Source: Acidobacteriaceae bacterium (GTDB lineage Bacteria; Acidobacteriota; Terriglobia; Terriglobales; Acidobacteriaceae). Taken from it: a stretch of 64,000 nt of DNA. This document shows, piece by piece, positions 8,575 through 17,953 of the stretch. Under the pieces are notes generated by a model. It was not told where the DNA came from. It saw only the letters and a list, made by a program, of their open reading frames with translations, and did not search any database. Where the stretch lies: the NCBI GenBank assembly GCA_003139095.1, contig PLHW01000069.1:44447-108446 (forward strand), in the 5' to 3' direction. The position numbers were made by a program, and so were the translations under genes. Each line of letters starts with the position of its first letter. The stretch's first letter is position 1.

Positions 8575-9875
8575 GATTTGTCGTCCTTGGAATCGCCGAT
8601 GGAGTCAGCGTTGGTGGAGGCGGGCGATTCATCGGGTGAAAGCTGAAAGTCGTTGAGCCAGAGCTTGCCGCGGATGGGGCTGCCGGCGGGAAAACGTTCG
8701 ACCGCGAGGCGGACGAGGACAGTCTCGGCGGGAGTTTTAATCGTCGAGTGAACTTCCTTCCAGAAATCGGCGTCGGTGAGGGGATCGCTGGCGAAGAGGA
8801 CGGCGCCGGAGTAGGCGTCGCGGAGGACGATTTCGGGGCCGCCCGCGCCCTCGAAGTCGGCGGATTTATAGTAAGCGGAAAAATCGTAGGCTGTGCCGGC
8901 GCGAACGGGGATGAGTTGTTGAATGCCGGCGTCGGAAATTCCGGGACCTTCGAAGGTAAGGGAGAGGGAGCGACGGCCCTCGCGGAAATCGCTGGCGTCG
9001 AGGAGCGGACGGACGCCGGTGCGGTTGATGTAGGTCCAGTCAAAGCCGCCATTCAAAACGTCGAGACTGAAATCGCCGTTGACGACGAGGTTGTCGTCGG
9101 TGGGGAGATAGGCGGCGAGGCCGAGCGCGGGGGCGGACTGCGCCCATGCGGAAGTGGCGGCGTCGGGAAGGCGGGATTGAATCAGATAGTTGACATATTC
9201 GAAAAGGTAACGAGAGTCAAATTTTTGGTGGAGGTCGGCGAGATGAGAGAAAGTCTTAATGGCGGCGTCGGTTTGTCCTTTGCTCATTAATAAGGAGAGG
9301 AAGGCGAGCAGGGAATCAGGGCGGGCAGGCACGACGCCGGTGAGCAAAGCGTCGGCATCGGGACGGATGCGCCAGGACTGCTGAAGGGCGGCATCGACGA
9401 GCGAATTGTCATTGGCGATGACCACGCCGAATTCGCGGAGGGCGCGGGGAGTGTCGCCGTCTACGATGAAAAAGTTGGCCGCTTCCCAGGCAACGTCGGG
9501 CGCGGTGGGTTCGGACTGCAAGGCACGATCGAGGGCGAGGCGGCGATCGGCGATATTGCCGGTGACACGATAGGCGTTGGCGAGGTCAAACCAATAGTGG
9601 GCGTTGTGAGGATTGAGGGTGACGGCGGCGCGATAGCTGGCGATGGCGGCTTGAGGATCGTTGGAGATGAAGGCGTGGTAGCGGCCGAGGCGATTGCGGT
9701 AGTCGGCGTTTCCGGGAGAGAGGCGGGTGGCGAGTTGGAGCTTGGGAAGATCAGCGCGGGAGGCGAGGACGGTGGCCGCGAACTCTTTGGCAGTGAGGAA
9801 GAGATAGAGGGATGCGGCGACGAGAAGAGCGCCGAGGAGTTGATTGAGGCGGCGATGGGGAAGTGGAGTGGGCAT
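8571..9875 (-). CDS. TPR-repeat membrane protein with C-terminal carbohydrate-binding-like domain
   Basis: A 434-residue protein. An N-terminal signal anchor (LLGALLVAASLYLFLTA) is followed by TPR-type helical repeats up to about residue 260, including NPHNAHYWFDLANAY. The C-terminal part (about 265-410) begins NLVVNGDFSLDVLNGG and resembles the NGDFE opening of CBM4/9-like beta-sandwich domains. By position it probably works with the adjacent Wzy-like protein and autokinase in polymer assembly. The ATG at 9875 is preferred; a TTG two codons upstream is also possible. It lies 15 bp after the autokinase stop. Confidence 0.8.
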   Translation of the reverse strand: MPTPLPHRRLNQLLGALLVAASLYLFLTAKEFAATVLASRADLPKLQLATRLSPGNADYRNRLGRYHAFISNDPQAAIASYRAAVTLNPHNAHYWFDLANAYRVTGNIADRRLALDRALQSEPTAPDVAWEAANFFIVDGDTPRALREFGVVIANDNSLVDAALQQSWRIRPDADALLTGVVPARPDSLLAFLSLLMSKGQTDAAIKTFSHLADLHQKFDSRYLFEYVNYLIQSRLPDAATSAWAQSAPALGLAAYLPTDDNLVVNGDFSLDVLNGGFDWTYINRTGVRPLLDASDFREGRRSLSLTFEGPGISDAGIQQLIPVRAGTAYDFSAYYKSADFEGAGGPEIVLRDAYSGAVLFASDPLTDADFWKEVHSTIKTPAETVLVRLAVERFPAGSPIRGKLWLNDFQLSPDESPASTNADSIGDSKDDKS

Positions 9876-9890
9876 CGTCAAAGGCGCACC

Positions 9891-12215
9891 TCAAGCACCG
9901 GCAGAGGCGGCATTCGAATGCTTTTCTTCGGCGGCCTCGACGGGATCATCCTGATAGTAGTGCGTGTATTTTCCCTGGTATTCGTAATAGTAGTAATAGT
10001 CGGGCGACGTGAGGTCGACGGCATTGAGGAGCACGCCGGCAACGTGAGCGTTGACCTGGGTCAGAATATCGCGCGAACGACGAAGCGCCTGCTTGGTGGT
10101 CTGGCCGGAGCGGATAACGAGGATGGTGGCATCGGCGCGCGGAGAAAGCACAACGGCATCGGTAACGGAGAGCGTGGGCGGAGTGTCAATCACGATGTGA
10201 TCGTATTGCTCACGGAGTTCGGCGAGCAGGTTGCGCATGTTAGCGGAGGCGAGCAACTCGGCGGGATTCGGAGGCAGACTGCCGGCGGGCAGAATGGAGA
10301 GATTGGGCAGAACGGTCGAGGTAGTGATGCACTGTTGTAAGGTTGCGCTGCCGGTGAGGACGTTGCTGAGACCGCTGCGGGGGCCCATGCCGAGGGCCTT
10401 ATGAATGCTGGGGCGGCGAAGATCGGCGTCGACGAGAAGAACGCGAACACCTTTTTGCGCGAGAACGATGGCCGTGTTAATGCTGGTGGTGGTCTTGCCT
10501 TCCTGGGGACGCGCACTGGTGACGAGAACGACTTTGGGTGGTGCGCCGAGATTGGAGAGCAGGAGCGAAGTGCGAAGGGCGCGATAAGACTCCGCCATCT
10601 GCGACTGGGGACGAACCTGGGTGACCATCTCGACCGCTTCCTTGGAAGTGAGGGCGAGGCGAGTGCCGGCGGCGCCACGAGTATTCGCGCGGGAGCCGAG
10701 GGGAATCATTCCAAGAGAAGGAAGAGCGGAGATGGCCTGCGCCTGCTCGGGGGTGCGGACGGTGTTGTCCATGTTTTCGAGCAGGAAGGCGAGACCGACG
10801 CCGGAGATTACGCCGAGAACGAGAGCGAAGGCGAGGTTGCGCGGGATATTGGGTTCGCTGGGCGAAGTGGGAACGCGCGCGGCATTGATGATGCGGAAAT
10901 TGTTGGAGCGCAAACCGGCGGTGACGCCGGCCTCCTTGAGTTTTTCGAGGAGGCCTTCGTAGAGAGTGCGGTTGGACTCGACGTCGCGTTTGAGGAGACT
11001 GTATTCGATGGCGCTCTCGTTGAGCTTGTTGGCCTCCTGCTTCTGCTTTTCGAAGGAGGCGCGCAGCATGGTTTCACGCTGCAAGGCGGCCTGGAATTCG
11101 CCGCGGAGATGGTTGACGGATTTATTGATCTCAGATTGAAGCTGACGATCGATCTCTTTGAGCTGGCTGTTGAGCTGGGCGAGCTTGGGATAGGAGGGAC
11201 CGAATTGGGTGCTGAGTTCGGCGACCTGAATGCGAAGGGTTGCCTGCTGCTCGCGAAGCTTATCGAGAAGAGTTGAGCCGGGACCGCCGGATTCAGCGAT
11301 GATGGCGGCGGCCACGACTTCGGGATCGGCCGATTGGGTCTGGCGATAGATCGCTTCTTTCTGCATGCGATCAGATTCGGCCGCGGTCATCTCCTTGTTG
11401 AGTTCGTCGAGCTTTTCGGTGGTGATGTTCTGCTTCTCGTCGATGCCGAGGATCTCGTGCTCTTTCTGGTAGCGGACGAGTTTTTCCTGGGAGGTTTCCA
11501 CCTTCATCTGCAAGTCGACGAGTTGCTTGGAGAGCCAGTCGGAGGCCTGCATGGTGGACTCGAACTTGGTTTTGAAATTCTGCTCGACGTAGGTGGCGGC
11601 GAGGGTGTTGACGGTGCTGGCGGCCAGTTGCGGATCTGTGCTGTTGTAGTGAATCTCGATGATGCGAGTGTTGGGAATGAGCGCGACGCGGAGGCTGCCG
11701 CGAAATGAGCCGAGCAGGGCCGAGGTGCGGCTGGAGTCGTTCTGGAGAGGATCGGCAACGAGGTTCGGTTGTTTTTGTTCGGGGCGTCCGCCGAATTCCT
11801 GGCGCTTATCGAGATTGAGTTGGCGGATGACCTGAAGAGCGAGCAGATCGCTTTGCAGGATGCGGACCTCGGTGTCGAGATCGCTCTGGTCGTAGTAGTC
11901 GACGACGGGCATCGAGTCTTTAAAGGTGATGAGATTGGAATCGGCTTTGTTGACTACGATTTGACCGACGGCTTCGTAGACAGGAGTCTGGCGAAGGCTG
12001 GCGATAGCGACAATCGCGAAGATGCCGACGACGCAACCGATGACGAGCCACTTGCGTTTGATGAGAACGCGCAGGTATTCGCGGAGAGTGGATTCCTGCG
12101 CAGGGAGGACGTTGTAGAGCGAGGAGTTGAGGGGCTTTAGAATTTCAGCCGCTTCGACCGGTTGCAGGTCGTGCAATCCGTCGGCATTCCGAGGAACCAT
12201 CGGGCCCAATGACAT
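9891..12215 (-). CDS. Polysaccharide co-polymerase / BY-type tyrosine autokinase (Wzc-like)
   Basis: A 774-residue inner-membrane protein. The Wzz domain is bounded by helices near residues 52-70 (WLVIGCVVGIFAIVAI) and 461-481, with a long periplasmic coiled coil between them. The cytoplasmic kinase has Walker A (EGKTTTSIN, about 572), Walker A' (LLVDADLRRPS) and Walker B (HIVIDTPP, about 673). The C-terminus holds a tyrosine cluster (DYYYYYEYQGKY) that is autophosphorylated in this family. It controls glycan chain length and export together with the Wza-like protein at 45703-46719. The ATG at 12215 is preceded by TTTGGAGAATC; an upstream in-frame ATG at 12365 is possible but less well placed. 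Confidence 0.92.
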   Translation of the reverse strand: MSLGPMVPRNADGLHDLQPVEAAEILKPLNSSLYNVLPAQESTLREYLRVLIKRKWLVIGCVVGIFAIVAIASLRQTPVYEAVGQIVVNKADSNLITFKDSMPVVDYYDQSDLDTEVRILQSDLLALQVIRQLNLDKRQEFGGRPEQKQPNLVADPLQNDSSRTSALLGSFRGSLRVALIPNTRIIEIHYNSTDPQLAASTVNTLAATYVEQNFKTKFESTMQASDWLSKQLVDLQMKVETSQEKLVRYQKEHEILGIDEKQNITTEKLDELNKEMTAAESDRMQKEAIYRQTQSADPEVVAAAIIAESGGPGSTLLDKLREQQATLRIQVAELSTQFGPSYPKLAQLNSQLKEIDRQLQSEINKSVNHLRGEFQAALQRETMLRASFEKQKQEANKLNESAIEYSLLKRDVESNRTLYEGLLEKLKEAGVTAGLRSNNFRIINAARVPTSPSEPNIPRNLAFALVLGVISGVGLAFLLENMDNTVRTPEQAQAISALPSLGMIPLGSRANTRGAAGTRLALTSKEAVEMVTQVRPQSQMAESYRALRTSLLLSNLGAPPKVVLVTSARPQEGKTTTSINTAIVLAQKGVRVLLVDADLRRPSIHKALGMGPRSGLSNVLTGSATLQQCITTSTVLPNLSILPAGSLPPNPAELLASANMRNLLAELREQYDHIVIDTPPTLSVTDAVVLSPRADATILVIRSGQTTKQALRRSRDILTQVNAHVAGVLLNAVDLTSPDYYYYYEYQGKYTHYYQDDPVEAAEEKHSNAASAGA

Positions 12216-12488
12216 CGTGCGATTCTCCAAAGGCGCCGGCCAGAGCGCATCCTGTTGCACGCCAGTTCGAGAGCGCGGCGACTGGCGCAGGCAAAAACCA
12301 GAGCTAGATGCAGAAATTTGGCCTGATTCTAGCATCGGGGCGCGATGAGCTAATTCAAAATCCATCGGCGGCACAGTCCTCTTTTGATTCCCCCAGGCAG
12401 GGGCGCGCGCACCCTTCGCTATACTAGCGGGCAACGAACTTACCCATTACACTCTGATGTCTCTTGCTGTCTTCTCGAAGGAATAAGA
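12216..12488. promoter_or_regulatory. Divergent promoter region between autokinase and PseB genes
   Basis: 273 bp between two divergent operons. On the plus strand TATACT (12420-12425) is a plausible -10 hexamer for the pse operon, about 60 bp before the ATG; no strong -35 is seen. Minus-strand promoter elements were not identified. Confidence 0.35.
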
Positions 12489-13583
12489 ATGGTGAACTGG
12501 ACGAAGGAATCGATACTGGTGACGGGCGGCACCGGATCGTTTGGCAAGAAATTTGTGGAGATCATGCTGCGGGATTACCGGCCGCAACGGCTGGTGATTT
12601 TCAGCCGGGACGAGTTGAAGCAGCATGAGATGCGAACGGCGGGATTCGACGATCCGAGCCTGAGATATTTTATCGGCGACGTGCGGGACGGAGAGCGGTT
12701 GAAGCGCGCGCTCGCGGGCGTGACGGTGGTGGTGCACGCGGCGGCGCTGAAGCAGGTGCCGGCGTGCGAATACAACCCGTTTGAAGCGATCCAGACGAAC
12801 ATTATGGGCGGGCGCAACGTGATCGATGCGGCGATCGACCAGGGAGTGCGACGGATTCTGGCGCTGAGCACGGACAAGGCAGTGAACCCAATTAATTTGT
12901 ATGGGGCGACCAAGCTGTGCGCGGAAAAAATGTTTGTGCAGGCGAATGCGTACGCGGGCGCGCAGGATACCAAGTTCAGCTGTGCGCGCTACGGAAACGT
13001 GGTGGGAAGCCGGGGGAGCGTGATTCCGATTTTTATGGAGCAGCGGCAGCGGGGGAAGATCACGATTACGGATCCGCGGATGACGCGATTCTGGCTAACG
13101 CTGGAGCAGGGTGTGAACTTTGTGGTGCGGTGCCTGGAGCAGATGCACGGCGGCGAGATTTTTGTGCCGCGAATTCCGAGCATGCGACTGCTGGATCTGG
13201 CGGAGACAATTGCGCCGGGATGCGAGGTGGAGTACATCGGCATCCGTCCGGGAGAGAAGTTGCACGAGGTGCTGGTTTCGGAAGACGAGTCTCGGCAGAC
13301 GCTGGCGACCGAGGAGATGTTCGTGATTCAGCCGTCGCACCCGTGGTGGAAACCGCAGAACTGGACGAAGGCAAAACCGCTGCCGGAGGGATTCCGGTAT
13401 TCGAGCGACAACAACGAGCAATGGTTGACGCGGCGGGAACTGGAAGAACTTGTGGCGCCTGAGGCGGGGATTGCGACGAATGAGGCGGGCGCGCAGAGGA
13501 TGGCTGCGGGGAGCATTTCGACTACGGCCACCGGGAAACTTGCTTCTGGAGAGATGGCCGAGGCAGCGTCCACATCTGTGTAG
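12489..13583 (+). CDS. pseB: UDP-N-acetylglucosamine 4,6-dehydratase (inverting), PseB
   Basis: A 364-residue extended SDR enzyme, the first step of pseudaminic acid synthesis, giving UDP-2-acetamido-2,6-dideoxy-beta-L-arabino-hexos-4-ulose. The NADP site is GGTGSFGKK (13-21). The catalytic set typical of PseB is in STDKAVNPINLYGATK (Asp129, Lys130, Tyr138, Lys142). The ATG has AAGGAATA upstream. It is the first gene of a plus-strand operon; the next ORF starts 1 bp after its stop. The C-terminal 40 residues are Ala/Thr-rich and poorly conserved. The inverting (PseB) rather than retaining (FlaA1/PglF) type is supported by short soluble length and by downstream pse genes. Confidence 0.93.
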   Translation: MVNWTKESILVTGGTGSFGKKFVEIMLRDYRPQRLVIFSRDELKQHEMRTAGFDDPSLRYFIGDVRDGERLKRALAGVTVVVHAAALKQVPACEYNPFEAIQTNIMGGRNVIDAAIDQGVRRILALSTDKAVNPINLYGATKLCAEKMFVQANAYAGAQDTKFSCARYGNVVGSRGSVIPIFMEQRQRGKITITDPRMTRFWLTLEQGVNFVVRCLEQMHGGEIFVPRIPSMRLLDLAETIAPGCEVEYIGIRPGEKLHEVLVSEDESRQTLATEEMFVIQPSHPWWKPQNWTKAKPLPEGFRYSSDNNEQWLTRRELEELVAPEAGIATNEAGAQRMAAGSISTTATGKLASGEMAEAASTSV

Positions 13584-13584
13584 C

Positions 13585-14841
13585 ATGAATTCCTCACCGA
13601 CAAAATTGGAAGCGCTGGCCATCAACGGGGGGCGTTCCGTGCGCGAAAAACTTTTGCCGTATGGACGACAGAAGTTGGATGAAGAGGACATTCAGGTCGC
13701 GGTGGATGTGCTGCGCTCGGACTGGCTGACAACGGGGCCGAAGGTTGCGGAGTTTGAAGAGGCTTTTGCGGCGTGGGTGGGCGCGCGGTTTGCGGTCAGC
13801 TTCAGTTCGGGCACGGCGGCCTTGCACGGAGCGGCGTTCGCCGCGGGGCTTAAGCCGGGAGACGAAACGATTACGACTCCGCTGACTTTCTGCGCGACGG
13901 CCAATTGCGTTTTATACCAGGGAGCGACGCCGGTATTTGCCGACGTGTGCGATGACACGCTGAACCTGGATCCACGGGAGGTGGGGAGGAAAGTTTCTGC
14001 GCGGACGAAGGCGATTATTGCGGTCGATTATGCGGGACACCCGGCGGCGCTGGATGAATTGCGGGAGATTGCGGCGAGTGTGGGCGCCACGCTGATTGAA
14101 GACGCGTGCCACTCGCTGGGCGCGGAGTACAGGGGAAAGCGAGTTGGCGGGATTGCGGACATGACGGTGTTCAGCTTCCATCCGGTGAAGCATTTGACGA
14201 CCGGGGAAGGCGGAATGGTAACGACGAACGACGTGAGATGGGCGGAAATTCTGCGGCGGTTTCGAAACCATGGGATCAGCAGCGGGGCGAGGGAGAGGCA
14301 AGAGAGCGGCGAGTGGTTCTATGAGATGTCGCTGCTCGGATTCAATTACCGGTTGACGGATATTGGTTGTGCGCTGGGAATTTCACAGTTAAAGAAACTA
14401 GAGGCGAACCTGACGCGCCGGCGGGAAATTGCCGCGCAATATTCGCGCGAATTGCGGGGCCTGCCGGTGCGGGTTCCGGCGGTTCGAGATGAGGTCTTGC
14501 CGGCGTGGCATTTGTATCCGATCCGGCTGGATTTGGGAGCGCTTTCGGTGGGGCGGCGGGAAATTTTCCGGGCGTTGCGGGCGGAGAACATTGGCGTGAA
14601 TGTTCACTACATTCCGGTTCACTTGCATCCTTATTATCGGGAGCGATTTGCGGGGATGAGCGGTGAGGGAAGTTATCTGGTCGCGGAGAAGGCTTATGAG
14701 CAGCTGATCAGTTTGCCGATGTTTCACTCGATGACGGGAGTCGATGTGGAGGACGCGATCGAAGCGGTACACAAGGTGATTGGCAATTACGCGCGCGAGA
14801 GCGAGCGCCCGAGTGCAGCGGGATCGAGGCGGTCTGGATAG
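13585..14841 (+). CDS. pseC: UDP-4-amino-4,6-dideoxy-N-acetyl-beta-L-altrosamine transaminase, PseC
   Basis: A 418-residue DegT/DnrJ/EryC1 aminotransferase. The PLP Lys202 lies in FSFHPVKHLTTGEGG, with Asp173 in IEDACHSLGA and the phosphate-binding SSGTAAL (74-80). In pseudaminic acid synthesis it transfers an amino group to C4 of the PseB product. The ATG is fixed by the 1-bp gap to pseB, and the next gene starts 4 bp after its stop. Order and spacing match pseB-pseC pairs elsewhere. Confidence 0.92.
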   Translation: MNSSPTKLEALAINGGRSVREKLLPYGRQKLDEEDIQVAVDVLRSDWLTTGPKVAEFEEAFAAWVGARFAVSFSSGTAALHGAAFAAGLKPGDETITTPLTFCATANCVLYQGATPVFADVCDDTLNLDPREVGRKVSARTKAIIAVDYAGHPAALDELREIAASVGATLIEDACHSLGAEYRGKRVGGIADMTVFSFHPVKHLTTGEGGMVTTNDVRWAEILRRFRNHGISSGARERQESGEWFYEMSLLGFNYRLTDIGCALGISQLKKLEANLTRRREIAAQYSRELRGLPVRVPAVRDEVLPAWHLYPIRLDLGALSVGRREIFRALRAENIGVNVHYIPVHLHPYYRERFAGMSGEGSYLVAEKAYEQLISLPMFHSMTGVDVEDAIEAVHKVIGNYARESERPSAAGSRRSG

Positions 14842-14845
14842 AGGT

Positions 14846-17800
14846 ATGCCCAGCATCGATGAGTATGTGGAATATCGTGCGCTGATCGTGGGTTGTGGTT
14901 CGATCGGACGCCGGCATGGGAAGAACCTTAGAACTCTGGGCCTGCGGAACCTGGCGTTTTGCGACACGAATCCCGAGGCACTGCAACGGTGCGCGGAATC
15001 CCGGCCGGCTGAATTATTTTCCAACTACGAAGAGGCGCTACAGAAATTCAAGCCTGACTTGGTGCTGATCTGCACGCCGCCCGTGTACCACGTGGATGTT
15101 GCGCTGGCCGCGCTGCGGGCGAATGCGCACGTCTTTATCGAGAAGCCTGTGTCGCACGAATCGGGAGGGATTCAAGTGCTGATCGCGGAGGCGCGGCGGC
15201 ATGATCGAAACGTGCAGGTGGGTTACAACCTGCGGTTTCATCCGGGATTGCAGATCCTGAAAGAGTTGATCGACTCGGGGAAGATCGGACGGGTTTTGTG
15301 GACGAGCGTGGAAGCGGGCCAATATCTGCCGGACTGGCGTCCCTGGCAGAACTATCGCGAGAGTTATAGCGCGCGGCAGGAGTTGGGGGGAGGGATCATC
15401 CTGGATGGCTCGCACGAACTGGATTACATCTGCTGGCTGATGGGATGGCCGACCGAGGTGAGTTGCCGGGCGGAGCATCTGAGCAGTCTGGAAGTGGACG
15501 TGGAGGACTCGGCGTGGATTTACCTGACGTTTCCGGAGCGGCGCCGGGCGGAACTGCACTTGGATTTTGTGCAGCGGGCGTACACGCGGACGTGCAAGGT
15601 GGTGGGTGAAATGGGCACGGCGCTGTGGGATTTCACTTCGCAGGAAGTGCGTTGGTTTTCCGCGGAGGATGGCGCGTGGAAGAGCATTCCATACAAGTTC
15701 GAAGTGAATGATATGTACGTCAGCGAACTCAAACATTTTTTGAATTCTTTGGGGAGTGGAACGGGGCCGCGAGTAGATCTGGAACAGGGGCGGGATGTGA
15801 TTCGGGTGGTGGAAGCGGCGAAGAAATCATCGGCTGAAGGGCGACCGCAGGCGTTGAACTGGACCAGCGAAAACCTGACGGGGCCGGTGTTGGCGATTAT
15901 TCAGGCGCGCATGGGTTCGACACGACTGCCGGGGAAGAGCCTAGCCGACATTGAAGGGCGGCCGATGTTGTGGCACGTGATTGAACGGGTGAAGCGAGCA
16001 AGCCTGGTGGATCGTGTGATGGTGGCGACCTCGACGAACCCGATGGATGACGCGATTGAAGCGATGTGCCGAGAGCGGGGGATTTTGTGTTACCGGGGAA
16101 GCGAACATGATGTGCTGGATCGCTTCTACGTCGCGGCGCGAGCAGAGAAGGCGATGCAGGTGGTGCGGATCACGGCGGATTGTCCATTGATCGATCCGGA
16201 GGTGATCGATCGGGTGGTGCGGCGCTTTCAGCGGGGCGATTTGGATTATGCGTCGAATACGATGGTGCGCAGTTATCCGGACGGGCTCGACACGGAGGTT
16301 TTTTCTTTTTCGGCGTTGGAGAAGGCGTGGCACGAAGCGACGAAGACGTCGGAGCGAGAGCATGTAACGCCCTATTTGCGAGCGGAAAAATTTCGGACCG
16401 CAAATGTCGAAAACGATTCCGCGTCTCTGTATCAGCATTACCGCTGGACGGTGGATGAGACGAAGGACCTGGAGTTCATTCGAACGGTGTATCGCGCGCT
16501 GGGAGAGAAGAGGAATTTCGGAATGAGAGATGTGCTGGAGTTGCTGGAAAAAAACGCGGGGTTGGAGAAGATGAATTCTGAGATCGTCTCGAACCGCGGA
16601 TATTACAAGAGCCTATTTGACGAAGCGAGCGCGGCGGCGGCACCGGGGAGATCGATAGCGAAGTCGCTGGCATGGCTGGAGCGCGCGGAGAGGGTGATTC
16701 CGGGCTGCTCGCAAACGTTCAGCAAAGGCGCGAACCAGCATGTACGGGGCGTCGCGCCGGTATTTTTGGCGAAGGGCAAGGGATGCCGGGTGTGGGATGT
16801 GGACGGCAACGAATACGTCGACTACATCCAGGGACTGTTGCCGAATATTCTTGGCTACGCGCATGAGGGCGTGAATGCCGCGGTCGCTGAGCAATTGGCG
16901 CAGGGGCACAGCTTCTCGCTACCGCATCCGGTGGAGGTAGAGTTGGCGGAGCGGCTGAAGCGGCTGATTCCGTGCGGGGAGAGAGTTCGCTTTGGGAAGA
17001 ATGGTTCGGATGCGACGTCGGGCGCGGTGCGAGCGGCGCGCGCATTTACCGGGCGAGATCGCATCGCGTGCTGCGGCTATCACGGCTGGCAGGATTGGTT
17101 CATCGGCAGCACGACGCGGAATGCGGGAGTGCCGGCTGCGGTGAGAGCGCTGACACACACGTTCGTGTACAACGATCTGGACTCGCTGGAACGAGTGTTG
17201 AACGGACATCCGAGGGAGTTTGCTGCGGTGATTATGGAGCCGGTGAACTTCTGGCCACCGGCGGCGGGTTTTCTTGAAGGCGTGAAAGACTTGGCGGGCA
17301 AGCACGGTGCGGTGCTCATTTTTGACGAGATTTGCAGCGGCTTTCATTTCGGATTGGGAGGGGCGCAGAAGAAATTCGGAGTGATTCCTGATCTGGCGTG
17401 TTTCGGGAAGGCAATGGGAAACGGCTTTCCGATTTCGTGCGTGGTGGGACGAGCGGAAATCATGAAGGTGTTTGAGGACATTTTTTTCAGCTTCACGTTC
17501 GGCGGGGAAGTGGCGTCGATGACAGCCGCGATGGCGGTGCTGGATGTTCTCGAAACCAGCGACGCACTCGGACGCATGGACGCGAATGGAAGGGTGTTGC
17601 AGAACGGGTTGAATGCGTTTGCGAAAGACGCGGGACTGGAGACGCGGATTCGGTGCATCGGATACCCGTTCTGGTCGTTGATTAAATTTCTGGAAGGCGA
17701 TGGCAGTGACAGTTTGCTGCTACGAAGCCTGTTTACGCAGGAATGCGCGAAACGCGGGGTGCTGCTGCTGGCAACTCACAATATGACGGCTGCGCACGAT

Positions 17801-17935
17801 CCGCTGGCGATCGAGAAGACTCTGAAGGTGTATGCGGAGGTTTGCAAGACCGTGGGGGAGTGGCTGAGCGAGCGCGATCCGGAGCGATTTTTGGAAGGCG
17901 AGATGATTCAGCCGGTTTTCAAAGTTCGGGCGTGA
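14846..17935 (+). CDS. Three-domain fusion: Gfo/Idh oxidoreductase, PseF-like cytidylyltransferase, class III aminotransferase
   Basis: One uninterrupted 1029-residue frame joins three enzyme domains. Residues 1 to about 335 are a Gfo/Idh/MocA NAD(P) oxidoreductase (VGCGSIGRRHGKN; EKPVSHE). Residues about 345-575 are a SpsF/PseF-like nucleotidyltransferase (IIQARMGSTRLPGKSL; RITADCPLIDP), expected to make the CMP-sugar. Residues about 576-1029 are a glutamate-1-semialdehyde-aminomutase-like aminotransferase, with PLP Lys855 in CFGKAMGNGFP and DEICSGFHFG. Motifs are intact in all three. The middle domain supplies the PseF step otherwise missing from this operon; the outer domains suggest a further oxidation and amination of the sugar or of a substituent. 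The ATG follows GAGG at very short spacing. Domains may be separate catalysts or channel an intermediate (inference). Confidence 0.88.
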   Translation: MPSIDEYVEYRALIVGCGSIGRRHGKNLRTLGLRNLAFCDTNPEALQRCAESRPAELFSNYEEALQKFKPDLVLICTPPVYHVDVALAALRANAHVFIEKPVSHESGGIQVLIAEARRHDRNVQVGYNLRFHPGLQILKELIDSGKIGRVLWTSVEAGQYLPDWRPWQNYRESYSARQELGGGIILDGSHELDYICWLMGWPTEVSCRAEHLSSLEVDVEDSAWIYLTFPERRRAELHLDFVQRAYTRTCKVVGEMGTALWDFTSQEVRWFSAEDGAWKSIPYKFEVNDMYVSELKHFLNSLGSGTGPRVDLEQGRDVIRVVEAAKKSSAEGRPQALNWTSENLTGPVLAIIQARMGSTRLPGKSLADIEGRPMLWHVIERVKRASLVDRVMVATSTNPMDDAIEAMCRERGILCYRGSEHDVLDRFYVAARAEKAMQVVRITADCPLIDPEVIDRVVRRFQRGDLDYASNTMVRSYPDGLDTEVFSFSALEKAWHEATKTSEREHVTPYLRAEKFRTANVENDSASLYQHYRWTVDETKDLEFIRTVYRALGEKRNFGMRDVLELLEKNAGLEKMNSEIVSNRGYYKSLFDEASAAAAPGRSIAKSLAWLERAERVIPGCSQTFSKGANQHVRGVAPVFLAKGKGCRVWDVDGNEYVDYIQGLLPNILGYAHEGVNAAVAEQLAQGHSFSLPHPVEVELAERLKRLIPCGERVRFGKNGSDATSGAVRAARAFTGRDRIACCGYHGWQDWFIGSTTRNAGVPAAVRALTHTFVYNDLDSLERVLNGHPREFAAVIMEPVNFWPPAAGFLEGVKDLAGKHGAVLIFDEICSGFHFGLGGAQKKFGVIPDLACFGKAMGNGFPISCVVGRAEIMKVFEDIFFSFTFGGEVASMTAAMAVLDVLETSDALGRMDANGRVLQNGLNAFAKDAGLETRIRCIGYPFWSLIKFLEGDGSDSLLLRSLFTQECAKRGVLLLATHNMTAAHDPLAIEKTLKVYAEVCKTVGEWLSERDPERFLEGEMIQPVFKVRA

Positions 17936-17953
17936 CGGCGTGGAGAGCGGACA

